DNA of 64,000 nucleotides from Dermanyssus gallinae (GCA_003439945.1 QVRM01001782.1:1839501-1903500); one strand, 5' to 3'. Shown: positions 45,900-62,524, counted from the stretch's first letter. The notes: generated by a model not told the origin, from the letters alone. Translations and numbers: made by a program.

Positions 45900-46270
45900 G
45901 GGAAAAGAAGCACTCTTAACAATCCCAGGATTGAGGCGAGGCTGCTTATCTTGGTGAACTCCGGAACTCGTCGGATGTCCAGTAGGACGGTGTCGGGGGG
46001 CAGCTTCTAGGAGGATAATCTTAAAGGTTAAATGCGGTCGTGAGCATTATGGTGTGCAGATTGCAATGCATGACAAATTGGCTTAACTATAGGGAGAAAA
46101 ACGCCAAGTGGTCCTCCCTGTTGGATACCAATTGCTAATTTAATCCTGTTGCTATTAAAAAATGGGAGCCCAGCGGCAGGAACGTAAGAACTATTTGCAA
46201 TTGCTCGATCACCCGGAAAACCTGACATTCCCGCCTCCAGTCCATTGCAAAAATGCTTATTTTAACGAGT
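45900..46270 (-). mobile_element. RT-RLE retroelement RT remnant
   Basis: The minus strand reads YVPAAGLPFFNSNRIKLAIG then IQQGGPLGVFLPIVKPICHA. The QQG-x-PLG-x-FL block is RT motif B in this group, lying shortly before the YLDD box. Later frames (VLLDIRRVPEFTKISSLASI) may be the post-YLDD part. Degenerate. Confidence 0.55.
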
Positions 46271-47159
46271 TCCATGGTCCCCTAGATTATGCCCAAATGT
46301 GCGAATTGCTGTTTAACAGCAATAGTGAATAATAACCTCCCCATAGTGAGTCTTCCTATAATCACTTTTTTTTTCGTATTTAAATTCTTATCGACACGAA
46401 ATGCATGATGATGTTGGAATTTGCACGTTGTCAATTAGTCGAGATTGTCTACTAAATAAGCTATTTGTTGTGGTAACGGGTTGAAGGCACGGCGCTTTAG
46501 CATAGGTTTAGCAAAGCAGCGTTTCGATGTCGCCCAAACCAGATACAAGATTGATTGTACGGTATTTGCTACATGCCTACAGCAACCATACTCTCCTAGG
46601 TATACTGCTTGAATGCACATGTTTTCTTTGCTCAGCACTGTCAACAACTGCCATGGCCATCCGATGATGCTCTATGGTTCACCTGGTTAGATAGAGGCAA
46701 TAGAAGCATCCGGCTGGCGTTATAATACATTCTCCTTCTTTCCTTAAATCACGAAATATCTGCGCTCTCGTATTGCGTCAAGTGAGTACAAATAGAGAGT
46801 CCTATTGTGTCATCTTACGTGTTGTCGCATTCCAGGCGATGTGCCGCACTTTGTTTGACGATTTACGAGCTGCGACCTATCAAACGTACACTGTAGGTTC
46901 AAATAAAAGTCGTCACTTATAAGATAGACTTACATTGCACATTGCAGTGTATGAGATATACCATTCATTTGACTTTTGACGTGTTGATAATGTTAGCCAA
47001 ATGTCACCACTGTTATACAGTACACGTTCTCAGAACTATCGAGATTAAGACAGATTTTGACTGCGGACTAGCAGATATGAGGTACTTTATTTAGATAGTG
47101 AGTTCGGAACAAGAACACTTTTGTTTTTGGCAATATATCGGATAAGTACATATATGCAT
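46271..47159. other. No recognised gene
   Basis: The minus frame 46435-46647 (RRAFNPLPQQIAYLVDNLD) is unrecognised. Nothing else stands out. Confidence 0.35.
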
Positions 47160-47295
47160 ACATTTCATATGAAGAATGATACATACATATGAATAATGAT
47201 ACATGCATATGAATAATGATACATACATACGGGCGTATCGTTACAACCGTATGAATAATGATACATACATACGGGCGTATCGTTACAACCGTCAC
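47160..47295. repeat. 20-bp minisatellite, array 1
   Basis: Repeats of ATATGAATAATGATACATAC. The last units alternate with a 20-bp GGGCGTATCGTTACAACCGT, giving a 40-bp higher-order duplication. Confidence 0.93.
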
Positions 47296-47316
47296 GTCGT
47301 AACCCGCTATGCCGTA

Positions 47317-47427
47317 CACGGCTTTCATCATAAACTGTGTATCGTGCGGGACTTCCACGAACCAGATGACCATTGCAGGTGCTCCACATGCGAAGCACAC
47401 TGTGGAAGATACCACGCCGCTTCCTGT
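47317..47427 (+). pseudogene. Cys/His-rich motif copy
   Basis: The plus frame reads HGFHHKLCIVRDFHEPDDHC then RCSTCEAHCGRYHAASC, with C-x-C-x2-C-x7-H-x3-C. It aligns with the retrocopy at 38.7 kb (HGYHHYMC...CVCKFC...RYHVLKC). The frame is open from the minisatellite to a TGA at 47482. An AATAAA lies at 47682-47687 in the context GGTGAATAAATGT, resembling the trailer of the retrocopy (GGTGAATAAATAT). It could be a genuine last exon or a pseudogene. Confidence 0.5.
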
Positions 47428-47699
47428 GCTCTGGTCCCTTCCCTAGGTAGCCTGACTGACCCGATCTTAAAATATTCGCGATGAGCACTTTCTAGTCTAT
47501 TTTCATATAGGAGAAAATTGGATTGTAGCCATATAGTCCGTGTAGTATATACTTATATACCGGATGTCTTGTGGGCTCAACCCCCAATGTGACATGACCA
47601 TGCCCAATGGTGCAATTTTAGCCGCTATTGTATACAGTGAAGAGATATATATATTGTGTTTATACTACCTGGCAAAGGTGAATAAATGTTTGAATTGTC

Positions 47700-47805
47700 T
47701 TTTCGAATAATGATACATACATATGAATAATGACACATGCATATGAATAATAGTACATACGTATGAATAATGATACATGCATATGAAGAATGATACATAC
47801 ATATA
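47700..47805. repeat. 20-bp minisatellite, array 2
   Basis: The same ATATGAATAATGATACATAC unit as array 1, with point variants (GACACATGC, GTACATACG), about 400 bp downstream of it. Confidence 0.93.
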
Positions 47806-48997
47806 TACAAACATTCAACATAAATAATTTGTGGCTTTTCAGCTACAGATGCTGCTATTAATTACGACGCATGTAGGAAAATCAATTATTATTGTCCAGG
47901 TGGCAATACAGTGTGCGACCAATATGGGATTTGTATTGCTTTAGAAATTAGACAGTGAGTTTATGCATCTGTATAACTCGGATAGCACTAGAATAGCATT
48001 ACTGTTATTACGAATCGTTGTCGAATGCGTTCGTAGATTCTAAGCCTTTGCTCTCCGTCGACTCAGTTGGATTACATGTACATGTATAATTGATGAGATG
48101 TATGCGTGTATGCAGATAGCAAGTGTACAACAAACTGCGCAAACTATAATAGTGCGAACGAGAGCGACGCCGACACCCATTCGTCTTTCTGCTGTATTCA
48201 TTTAGAATATAGACCAGAAGGGTATCTGCGTTGGTGCGATTAGACGATTAGCAGACGGTGCGATTACCTGAACGGCACTTTCCATATATATATATATATA
48301 TATATATTGAAAGTTATATGATATGGATATGATAATTCCTACGAGTGTGCCTCCAGTAGCCATTCAAATAGCTAATGAAGCGGCAGATTGCTGCAAGGGC
48401 CATCTTGGCGGCGCTGAGCGTGGATGTTTTCTCACTACGGAGTAGTGTACGAGCAGCATTTGTACGCGATTCTAAAAGACTGGTCTTTCCGGCCGCTTCC
48501 AGATGCTATCGGCTGGCATTGCCCGTTGTGCCGTGTATGGTGACGATTTTTGTGACGACGAAGCATGATAGTTATGCATTTATCACAGTAACCCTTTCTT
48601 CTGAATGGTAACCTACATCATGCGTTATCATCTGTGTGAGTGTGTGCGCAGCTCTGCTGGAGCGTCCACTCGGCAATAAGCGCCCTTTGGTCAGACACAG
48701 CATTCAGGCCTATGATTTGTTTTGTAAAATGTTCAAGCACTTCTCTTGAACAGTTGTTCCGGCAGCTCTTTTTACCTCTTGAGCGTTATTAGTTAGAGCA
48801 AACGGCAAACAAGCTAAATGCTAGGTGCCAGAAAGAGAATTTCAAACAATGCTTTAAAATCGTAGGCTCTGCAGATCGCAGGCTTAGCTGAGTTATTGCA
48901 CAAAAATATATATTGACAAATGAACACGAGACGAAACAACGTTCGATTGTATAATAGTATGCTATCTGAATGTCATGCACACACCTTGAAAATGTTA
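47806..48997. other. No recognised gene
   Basis: Frames are short. A (TA)n run is at about 48285-48307. Confidence 0.4.
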
Positions 48998-49395
48998 CGA
49001 GGGCGGATCGAAAAGTTCTGATACATTTTTATAAAAAGAAAAATGTATTAAATTTTTCAAAGCGTTTTTGCATCTTTCAAAATAGCTCCCGTCCGCCGCA
49101 ATGAACTTGTGTCACCTTGCCCACCTTCTTCACCCAAAGTTCGTGAAAGATGATTTCCTTGTAGTCGAAAAAAACACAATGACAAGAGCCTTGATTTTAA
49201 ATCTGCTCTATCTGAATTTCTTCGACTGACTCTTTCCTTGGAAGAACCACTGGGAGGATTGGGCTTTGGCTTCGATGTCGTAACCATATACCCATTATTT
49301 GTCTCCTGTAATCATTCTCTGAAGCAATAAAGGATCTTCTGCTACCGCCCCCGAAAGACTCAATTCAAACATTTCTCGATGGGCGCTCATTTGCA
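48998..49395 (-). mobile_element. Second mariner family, decayed 3' part
   Basis: The left edge CGAGGGCGGATCGAAAAGTT then CTGATAC follows a TA and looks like a mariner terminal repeat. The minus strand, with frameshifts, reads WVYGYDIEAKAQS, a lysine-rich stretch, then VFFDYKEIIFHELWVKK and, after a deletion, MQKRFEKFNTFF. This matches the order of mariner transposase (GDE-WVY block, FFD-GI-HHEF block, C-terminal end). The second and third Asp blocks are deleted. It is clearly different from the 19.7- and 62.3-kb copies. Confidence 0.7.
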
Positions 49396-49611
49396 AAAAA
49401 ATCAACATGTTTGATTTCTATAGTTCAGGCCTTCTTACCGGTAGACAGAGGTGAACTGGGCCTGCTTGAAGCAGTTTCTCTTTCGCACACATCGCCTCCT
49501 TGCATTCGGCGACTAGTGGCGTTGAGTCTATCCTGGAATCCCGGGCGGTTGCCATCGCATTCTGTGGCTCTCTACCGGAAACCCCTTCTCTCTAGCGCGC
49601 GTGGTCAGAAC

Positions 49612-50010
49612 TGGTAAACGACGGTCGATGGAGCAGTCTATGGGACCGAACAACTACGGCCGCTAGCCAAGCGAGGTTACGGGCAGTTTCCTCGCCGGGT
49701 GCAGGTGCATGGCTGCACGCCCTCCCGGGGCCTCAGCTGGGCATCCTTCTGAACGATGAGTCTACTTGAATACAAGTCGGATTAAGGTTAGGAGCAGACC
49801 TAGTCTCCCCACACCGAGCAGGAGCACACGCCAATCAGCCTTGAATGAGACATTTAGCAGAATGCTACGGTCGGCAGGCTACCCATGCGTTTTGGAGCCT
49901 CCTGGTTTAGTCGGAGACAATGGGAGGAGACCTGATGGCATGACCCTGACTCCCTTCGAGCGGGGTCAAATGCTGGTGTGGGATGCGACACATGAGTTGG
50001 TCCATGAAGC
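49612..50010 (+). mobile_element. RT-RLE retroelement remnant lacking the knuckle
   Basis: The plus strand reads YGTEQLRPLASQARLRA, GAGAWLHALPGPQLGILLND, a stop, QVGLRLGADLVSPHR, then directly SALNETFSRMLRSAGYPCVL with EPPGL, GRRPDGMTLTPFERGQML and VWDAT. The C-C-H-C knuckle that normally sits between SPH and ALNETF is missing. Confidence 0.78.
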
Positions 50011-50069
50011 GCTGCCATCGTACTGGGGTAAGGGCAAAGTCAAAAGTTCAACCTAAAGGGATTCCATTG

Positions 50070-51000
50070 TTATGCCCCTTATAGGATAGCACTGCTAATT
50101 CTGATCAGAGAGAAGCCAAAGCCTGAGAGAGGCCAAAGCCTGGTGTACCATAGAATCGGACTCGTGCGATGAGGAAGACCTATTATGGGTCTAACCACGT
50201 CATTCTGAACGACCCTTAGTTTGTCTAAGGTGGTGGAATATGTGGCACCCCACAGAGTAATTCCATAAGTTAGAATTGGCTCCATAAGCGCTTTGAACAC
50301 ACGAACCAGAAGGTCACGGGAAGCCTTGGCTCTCCTCAAACGCACGAGTGAGGCCACCACGGCGTAGCAGACCCTGACACTTGACCTCACTTGACTCCCA
50401 TTTCATATGCACGTGTAGAATAATGCCAAGACATTTTGCCTCTGAACTGAGAGGGATAACAGAACCGCCTACTCGGAGAGAGATATTACCAGTTTGAACT
50501 CCTGTATCGATGCTCTTTGTGGGGTGTGGTAAAGAACGAGTTTCGTCTTCGTCGGGATAACGACAAGACCAAATCTTTGAAATAAAGGTATGGTCTTTTC
50601 AATACCGGTTTCAACGTGCTGAAGATTATACGTACTATTGGACAATTGGAAGCGTGAGACACGGAACAAAAAAGTGTTGTCGTCTGCATAAACGATTGGG
50701 CGGCAATCTACGACCACTCAATGCCCCGCAGTACGAAATTCATGTAGGTGATTAAGATAAAAGGTGCAAGAACCGACTTATGGGGTGTGCCAGTGAATAC
50801 AATTCCCGTCGCTGACCTTAGAGCCCCCACCGCCACAAATTGCCTCCGTCCACTAAGATACGATTTAAACCAAGATGTTACTGCTGGGGCGCAGCCCAAT
50901 TGCTGGAGCATCTTAAGAAATATAGAGTGCTCAAGGCAGTCAAACGCTTTGGTTACATCAAGAAATGCACCAAGGCACATTTTCTCATTTTCCGCAGCTT
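50070..51000 (-). mobile_element. Jockey/CR1-like non-LTR retrotransposon RT fragment
   Basis: The minus strand reads LGAFLDVTKAFDCLEHSIFL (motif A with catalytic Asp), WFKSYLSGRRQFVAVGALRS, GTPHKSVLAPFIL (motif B), IVYADDNTFLF (YADD catalytic box), FGLVVIPTKTKLVLYHTPQR, then after a frameshift LLVRVFKALMEPILTYGITL with WGATYSTTLDKLRVVQNDVV (thumb and C-terminal region). Two frameshifts and stops. Upstream (51000-51300) the similarity fades. Confidence 0.88.
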
Positions 51001-51830
51001 CAATGATCTCCCACCATATATTGATTTATTGTTTACTTGGCATGTATACCTAAATACACATGTCAGCCTTTTATATCAGGGGCTTTTATATGCCCCAATG
51101 CCAGCTCAGTTGATCAGGCCTCCCTAGAACCGAATTTATTTTTAGGTCAATGTGAGACCATGGAGGCCTCGTGCAAACGTAACCGCGTTTGCGGAACCAC
51201 CAAGCGCATTTAGCCACCCAGTGTACCAGTCGCTGTCCGCGGTCCATGGTATGTCGGCTGCCCAATGAGAGCTGACCTTTCAACCATCTTTGTGAGAACA
51301 TCTAGAGTGGAGTCGATATTTCATTCGCCCTGCTTGTTCAACCCTATCACGAAGAATCGCTAATCCGGTGGAGAGACCTCAGGCTCAGTAGTCAATAGTC
51401 CCCCAGGCGTCGCTGCCACCAAGCACCGCCACCTGCCGGCTTCTCAAGAACTGAGACCAGCGATGCAAACTGGGTAGCCAGGGCCAACACCGTCGTCTCG
51501 TCCGGGTCGTGGCACGGGTCTTTCGCACCTCATCGCAAGAGCGGGCTCCCTGCGCTCCGTCCTATATCTCAGTGAGCCATAGGCCGCGCTCCTCCTATGC
51601 GGATTTGTCTCGCCGCGCTGCACGGCCCCTGTCAATCACCCTGGACGTTGTTCTGCACGTGCACGTTGCATTACTCATTCATGATGCACTTTCTGTTGTG
51701 CGCTCAGCGAGGAGAAGAAAATATTAGACTGACTCGTGGCGGCTGGAAGTACTACCGTGCGGTCGTCAAGGGGACGGTCGCACACCATCCGTCTCCGCAC
51801 AGCACACCAATCAACAGCAGGCGCCACCAC
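51001..51830. other. Probable decayed retrotransposon 5' part
   Basis: The minus strand 51130-51300 reads VCTRPPWSHIDLKINSVLGR, faintly like the SxIDLTxVS block at the end of an AP-like endonuclease. The GC-rich part at 51440-51830 is unrecognised. Confidence 0.3.
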
Positions 51831-52390
51831 TGTCACGGCGAACACTAATTAATCTTACGGTCCACTGCAGGACAAAATTCAAAAGTATCAGAAACGGACC
51901 CCTGCTGTGTACCGATGTCGACCTGTTGCCATAAAGACTCAATTCAACCAACCTTAACTGGCTGTCTCCGGCCTGAAAGATAAGACTGGAGCCTACCGAC
52001 TGTACCTGTTGAGTAATCAAGTCAATCTAGAAACTGATTAAAATAAAAATAATCAAGACAGTTAAAAGCAGCGGCTATATCAAACAAGACGTGTTGACCT
52101 ATTATACAGAAAGCCAAATTGCTGTGAGGTTGGAAGCTTATCGAGTTAAAGTATCCATTTAGTTTCACTAACGCAATTTTTTCGATAACTTGAAATATGC
52201 AACCAGCAATTGATATAGGGTGGTAGTGGGTGCGGGGGTCTTATGACCTTTTTTATGCGAGAGAATCACCACCGAATCAGTGGGACGTGAAAGAAAGACA
52301 ACTATTGAAAACAAAAGACTGATGGTCTTCGTCAGAAGGCCTATAGTAAACGAAGCGATCAGCTTCATTAATTATAATATTACAACTGCT
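51830..52390 (-). mobile_element. CR1/Jockey-like RT fragment, second element
   Basis: The minus strand, across several frames, reads RPTDSVVILSHKKGHKTP, ISIAGCIFQVIEKIALVKLN (RT fingers), FDIAAAFNCLDYF (motif A, catalytic Asp present), LQSYLSGRRQPVKVG and TQQGSVSD (motif B). It carries the same blocks as the element at 50070 but in a separate, more decayed copy. Confidence 0.65.
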
Positions 52391-57700
<5,310 letters not shown>

Positions 57701-57869
57701 CTACTGATCAGTGAGTGACAGCTGCAGAACTCGAGCCATGAGTTCCTCTTCCTCTGCGATTTTCCGCTCCTCCTCTTGACGCAGCTCGCGACTTAATTTC
57801 AGGGCGAGAGACAGCTCGTCATCGTCGGACGACTGGGCCTCAGGCGAATCGACAGTATTCTGTAGGGCT
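57701..57869 (-). CDS. ANKRD13-type ubiquitin-binding protein, last exon
   Basis: The exon encodes ALQNTVDSPEAQSSDDDELS then LALKLSRELRQEEERKIAEE, EELMARVLQLSLTDQ and a TAG stop. Two ubiquitin-interacting motifs are visible: DDDELSLALKLSRE and EEELMARVLQLSLTD, each with an acidic run, Leu-Ala/Val and a conserved Ser. ANKRD13 proteins use C-terminal UIMs to bind Lys63-linked ubiquitin on receptors such as EGFR at the plasma membrane and endosomes. The acceptor ACGTTTCAG lies just upstream; the exon starts at the third base of an AGA codon, which completes the AG left by the exon at 58452. Confidence 0.88.
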
Positions 57870-58385
57870 CTGAAACGTCCGCATAAACATGTCACGAAAC
57901 ATTATTCACTGCCAGTTGAGTCTAGGAGTTCGAGCGATAACCTAAACGTAGATAGCATACAAGAAACGACTCGGATGTAATTTTGTGTGGCCACGACCAA
58001 AATCGGGCAAAAGATACTCCACCCGGATTGGAATGCTAGCTTAAGTTATGCAGTTGTCCAACAAGGCAAATACAAGGGCAAACCAAATACATTCTAAGCC
58101 AAATGGCGAACACTTAAAAGGTCTCATGCAGGCTGGCTACTACTTTGCGGTAAGGTTCACCTCTACCTATATTTTTCAGCCGCATTTCTCGCTGCTGTAC
58201 ATATGGTCATACTATGCTGATACGAAATGCTGTATATCGTTGCCTCTGTTGACCTTGTGTGAACGCGGAACAAGTTATAAAGCATTACCCCCAAAAATAT
58301 TTTTCTGGCGTAGGAAAAATGTATGTGGTCGAATCAAAGGCCACTCAAAACGACGAGTTAAAAAGTTCTACTTCATTAACGCTTC

Positions 58386-58387
<2 letters not shown>

Positions 58388-58434
<47 letters not shown>
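58388..58434. repeat. (TA)n array in the ANKRD13 intron
   Basis: About 47 bp of TA, 18 bp from the splice donor of the middle exon (intron between the last two exons). Confidence 0.96.
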
Positions 58435-58436
<2 letters not shown>

Positions 58437-58451
58437 ACAGCATGAATGCAC

Positions 58452-58780
58452 CTGAATAAAATATCATCCTCGGAATCGTTGTAGGGTAGTTGTCCATTGA
58501 TTGCGTTGTTGCTGCGAGGTGTAATCCTGTTGTGATTGTGAATCTGGCCATTAGACGTGTTTTGGCGCTGTTGTTGACAATGCTGGTGCTGCTGTGAATC
58601 GATGTGCGCTGGGCAATGCGTTTTGTTGAGTGAGCTGGCTGTGTTTCGGGCGTTAGGCGGCTCAAGCGGTACATTGCCATTCGCAGGCAATAGCATAGAC
58701 AGAGGCCCATCCCGAGCCGAAATATTGCCATTGGTCTCGCAACGGGACGCCGGAGAGTTTAGCGCTTCCCAAACAGTGAC
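58452..58780 (-). CDS. ANKRD13-type protein, penultimate exon
   Basis: It follows the acceptor TTTGTTTCAG and starts VTVWEALNSPAS, the VT-(I/V)-WEAL block that follows the first UIM in ANKRD13 proteins. The remainder is a Gln/Asn/His-rich linker (HIDSQQHQHCQQQRQNTSNG, HNHNRITPRSNNA), ending NDSEDDILF before the donor AG|GTGCAT at 58451. The exon is 329 nt, phase 0 at its start and phase 2 at its end. The linker is longer and more polar than in vertebrate members. Confidence 0.85.
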
Positions 58781-59268
58781 CTGAAACAAATAGCGCAGGA
58801 TGAAATGAACCTCTGCCCTGTGATATGTGTGAATATGTTATGTTGCCTTCCTTGTAACGAAATAGAAAAATAACAATATTGGCAACTGGGCTAAAATATA
58901 TCAAAGCCTTACTCAACGAATTGACGACTTGCGTTTACAAAACTTGCAATTACTGAACGCTCGTTTTCGACATATATCTACTGCAGAGACGAACAAAATT
59001 AGACTGGCTTAACATGAATCAATTTTGGATTTCTGTTAATTAAGCTACAATATATCTGTGATTGCGCAATTCACCTGGGCACATACGTGGCCACATAATA
59101 GAACACCATGCGGATCATGATTTAACTTCTGTCAAAAAAAAGAAATAACCTATTTGTGAAAGGTCATGCATGCAAAGCCATAGTAGATAATGCTCCACAG
59201 TATAATAATAAGTAATAGCACATCAAAGGCCAATTTGGGTCTGAACCTTAAGTGGCTTTTTCATTTCG

Positions 59269-59271
<3 letters not shown>

Positions 59272-59309
<38 letters not shown>
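59272..59309. repeat. (TA)n microsatellite in ANKRD13 intron
   Basis: About 38 bp of TA. Confidence 0.95.
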
Positions 59310-59312
<3 letters not shown>

Positions 59313-59720
59313 GATTTTTTCGTGTTTAATTCCTACGTTTCAAATCATTCATGCTATTGGAAATTATAGTATTTATATTATAATAGTATTGGTGATGCAC
59401 TACTCAGCCCAAAGATACATTTCCAAGATTACAATTCAGTTCATACACGCAACACACACAATATTAAAAACAAGCTTACTTTACTGCCAATGGGGCAAAC
59501 TCTAAGATATATTATACATAAAAGCCAGTACGCAGTTACTATTAGTAAATGAGATAGTATTGCACCGAGCCGAGGTTCCGAGAGCCTAAATGTATGTTGT
59601 GTGACCCGCGCTATTTATTCAAAAAGCACAAGGGAGAAACAACAGCAGGAGAATTGCGAAATTCAGCAGCAAGACCAAAAGTGTCACAACAGTACCAAAA
59701 AACCCAACTGGGTAGGATAC

Positions 59721-59887
59721 CTTATCTTCCAGCGAGCCGGCATCCACCAGCGACTGCTCGATGGCGAACTGGAGAAGTTTGTCTTCTTCTTCGACATAGA
59801 ATGAGGCTCGGCCTCCGCGGGCACTTCCACCGGCCCCGCCGGCGCCGCCCATGGCGCTTGAGTTGAGACAGCCCGATCGGGTTGACC
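59721..59887 (-). CDS. ANKRD13-type protein, third-from-last exon
   Basis: After the acceptor CTTGTTCAACAG the exon encodes TRSGCLNSSAMGGAGGAGGS, RGGRASFYVEEEDKLLQFAI and EQSLVDAGSLEDK. The EEEDKLLQFAIEQSLVDAG segment is a UIM, nearly identical in pattern to the DDLLQFAIQQSL type of ANKRD13. Its donor, AAG|GTATCC at 59720, joins in phase 0 to VTVWEAL of the next exon. The exon starts at the second base of a codon. Ankyrin repeats and the conserved ANKRD13 domain must be encoded upstream, beyond the right edge of the window (none recognised at 59888-64000). Confidence 0.87.
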
Positions 59888-60823
59888 CTGTTGAACAAGC
59901 AGCACAAAATCGGCACCGACCGCACACGGCAACATCACAAGCCAATTGCAAACATGCAAATGCATACACAAAAACGAACGTTAGTGACAGACTCCCTCGG
60001 TGATGGAAAACCATTATATATATATATATATATATATAAACGACAGAACATAAAGATTATAAGGGAGGCGTTTCCGACCCGGTTGATATGCATTCGTCAA
60101 ACTGACTCCTTCCTGATTCCGATGTGATGTATTCATTTTGAGGACAAAGGGCACAAGTCCACTTCTTATATCGAAAAAGAGCCTTATCACCGGACGGGTA
60201 AAATATCGTTCTTTCATTGGCATGATACTTTATCAGCCAACAATACGAAATTTTAACGGCCGTTGACGATACGTTGACGCCATTGATAGGCATTTTGATA
60301 GATCATTTTGGCATACGTTATACACACAAATGTATACACACTTCTGCTAAATACGGAAAAAAAAATCCAAGCGCTTAACTTATGTGTGCGTGTCGCACTT
60401 AAGGTTGAAGAGAACCGTCATAAAAGTCTGCCTTGAGTCACCAAACTGTATTGCAAATGGAGGAAGAAGCGACTGGTTAGAGGTACATGTTTACGGGGAC
60501 CTCTTTCAAAGAACTAAACAAATGTCTCTCAGAGGTGAATTCTACATGAGCCGAGAATCTAGAGTCACCTTAATAGGCAATTATGTTAGCACAAAGTATA
60601 AGCTGCTATTGTAACTGTACCCTGATTTCAACGTGGCCCGGCAGGACAGAAATAATAAAACATAAACTACACACGTATGTGTGTGTAGTTCCGTGCATAT
60701 ATATAGACGGCATACTTAGTAGTCAATCCCCACAAATAAAGGAGAAAAAGCCAAGGGTTGAACACATTTTATTGAGAATTTGTTTGCCTTCCCCTTATGC
60801 TGCGTAACCATTTACGTATTCCC

Positions 60824-60855
<32 letters not shown>

Positions 60856-62297
60856 TACACACAAAGTACACTTTACGAGCACCACCGCATCATCGTTATT
60901 ATCATTATGGTCGTCGTCGTCTTCGTCGTCACCCCATTCACGCACCTCCGATATACGCAGCCGATCCACTGGCTACGTGTCTCATTTGGATCTTCGGAAT
61001 CGCTTTGGTGGAGGACGACGAGAGTTCAAAGATAGACACACGCGCGAGGGGCGCCGGCCAAAGTGTAACAACGATTTCGACGGCCCGACAGCCCATTCCC
61101 CCCACCAACACACACATACAGCAGAACAGAGAGAGAGAGAGAGAAGGACGCGCGACAAAGACGCGCAATAGGGAAGAGGAAAAACACGGGTCGAAAGCAA
61201 CACAGGTAGGTACAGGACAAACGACAGAGGACAGAGGAGTGCCACCATCAACCAGAAGAGGAACAGTTAGTTCGTTAGTTAGTCAGTTGCTAGTCAGTTA
61301 GTTAATCAGCTAGAAGTAAAAAGTAGACTGGCCATCGTAGGCTTCTAGCCATCATGATATTAATAATAAGCTAACCAGCCTGCTAGCGAGACAGTCACAC
61401 AGACAGTTTCATATCAGACAAACAGACAAACCTGGCATCGTCACTCTCTCAAATGTTCAACAGCAACAATGATGCAGAGAGTCACAACCCAATCCACCAA
61501 TATATGCTCGGAAATGCGCAACTACTGTGCATATACTTTTATTATAATTACTAATCTCACGCATTATTACACATTACTCATACAGACTAATTAGATTTTA
61601 AAAAAAGATCAAATGTAGTGTAAACAGGTACGTGGCAATTCGGCTGCTCTCTCTGTGCGATCGTAAACGTGTAGGGAAAATAAAACTGAAAATATGAATT
61701 ATAATAATAATTGTGATAATACATAAAATAAAAATCACTATTCATTGTAATCAAAACCAAATCGTAGTTTTGTATCTTCTCGCACCACCTGCTGGCTGTT
61801 GAAACCGAGCACACCATGCCATGCAGCAGCGCTCTAACATAGCGTGATGATTGCGCATTACATACGGGAGGCATGGTTTGCTAATGCCGCCAGTAGCATC
61901 AATTAGAGTAACGAATAACGAATAGAATCCATAGCTCACGTTTAAGCTCAGGACAGCTGCCAAAATATTTTAATATGATAAACGCAATGCAACCTAACAA
62001 GCTTAATGTGGCACAGTGTAGAAAAGTATAACTTCTGACTGCACAGGCTTATTAGTAGTGTATACACAATACGAGTGAAACAAATGTGATAAATGTTTAT
62101 TTCTGGCACCTAGGGAGAGCATATAACAGACGAAAACTTGAAGTTTCTTCGACTCTATAGAAAGTTATGAATGGAGCAAAAATTGGAGCAAGCACATGTT
62201 ATCCCGCTTTGCCGTGAACACGGACAAATATTCACTATGCTCCCTATGCAATGCGCGCTTATCACGCCCTTACACTAATATCAGCCTTACATTGCTG

Positions 62298-62336
<39 letters not shown>

Positions 62337-62347
62337 ATAAATACATA
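59888..62347. other. ANKRD13 intron, no further exon recognised
   Basis: Contains TA runs (60014-60038, 60823-60850, 62300-62331), a CAN/GTC-rich and AGAG low-complexity tract at 60880-61260 and a TTAG/CAGT tract at 61265-61312. Long frames at 60780-61301 are low-complexity artefacts. Confidence 0.5.
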
Positions 62348-62374
62348 CAGGTAGTTCAATAAGTTCTTAGAATG
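62348..62374 (+). repeat. mariner left terminal inverted repeat
   Basis: 27 bp, exactly complementary to 63610-63636. Confidence 0.96.
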
Positions 62375-62524
62375 AGCTTTTTAGAATTCGAATTTTGGCA
62401 CGCTTTCACCGCTAATAGGAACTGCAACTTTTCGACGGCTAGCACTCAATATATTATGGTGATTGGCCGTTGCGATTTCGTTTGATAGCTTTTCCCGTGC
62501 AACGTATCGGCGTGATTTTTAAAA

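Noticed and set aside
47160..47805. CRISPR-like array of spaced repeats
   Set aside because: Units are contiguous 20-bp tandem repeats without unique spacers, in a eukaryotic genome.
60780..61301. 173-codon plus-strand frame
   Set aside because: Made of TA, CGT and AGAG simple sequence; open in three frames with unrelated peptides.
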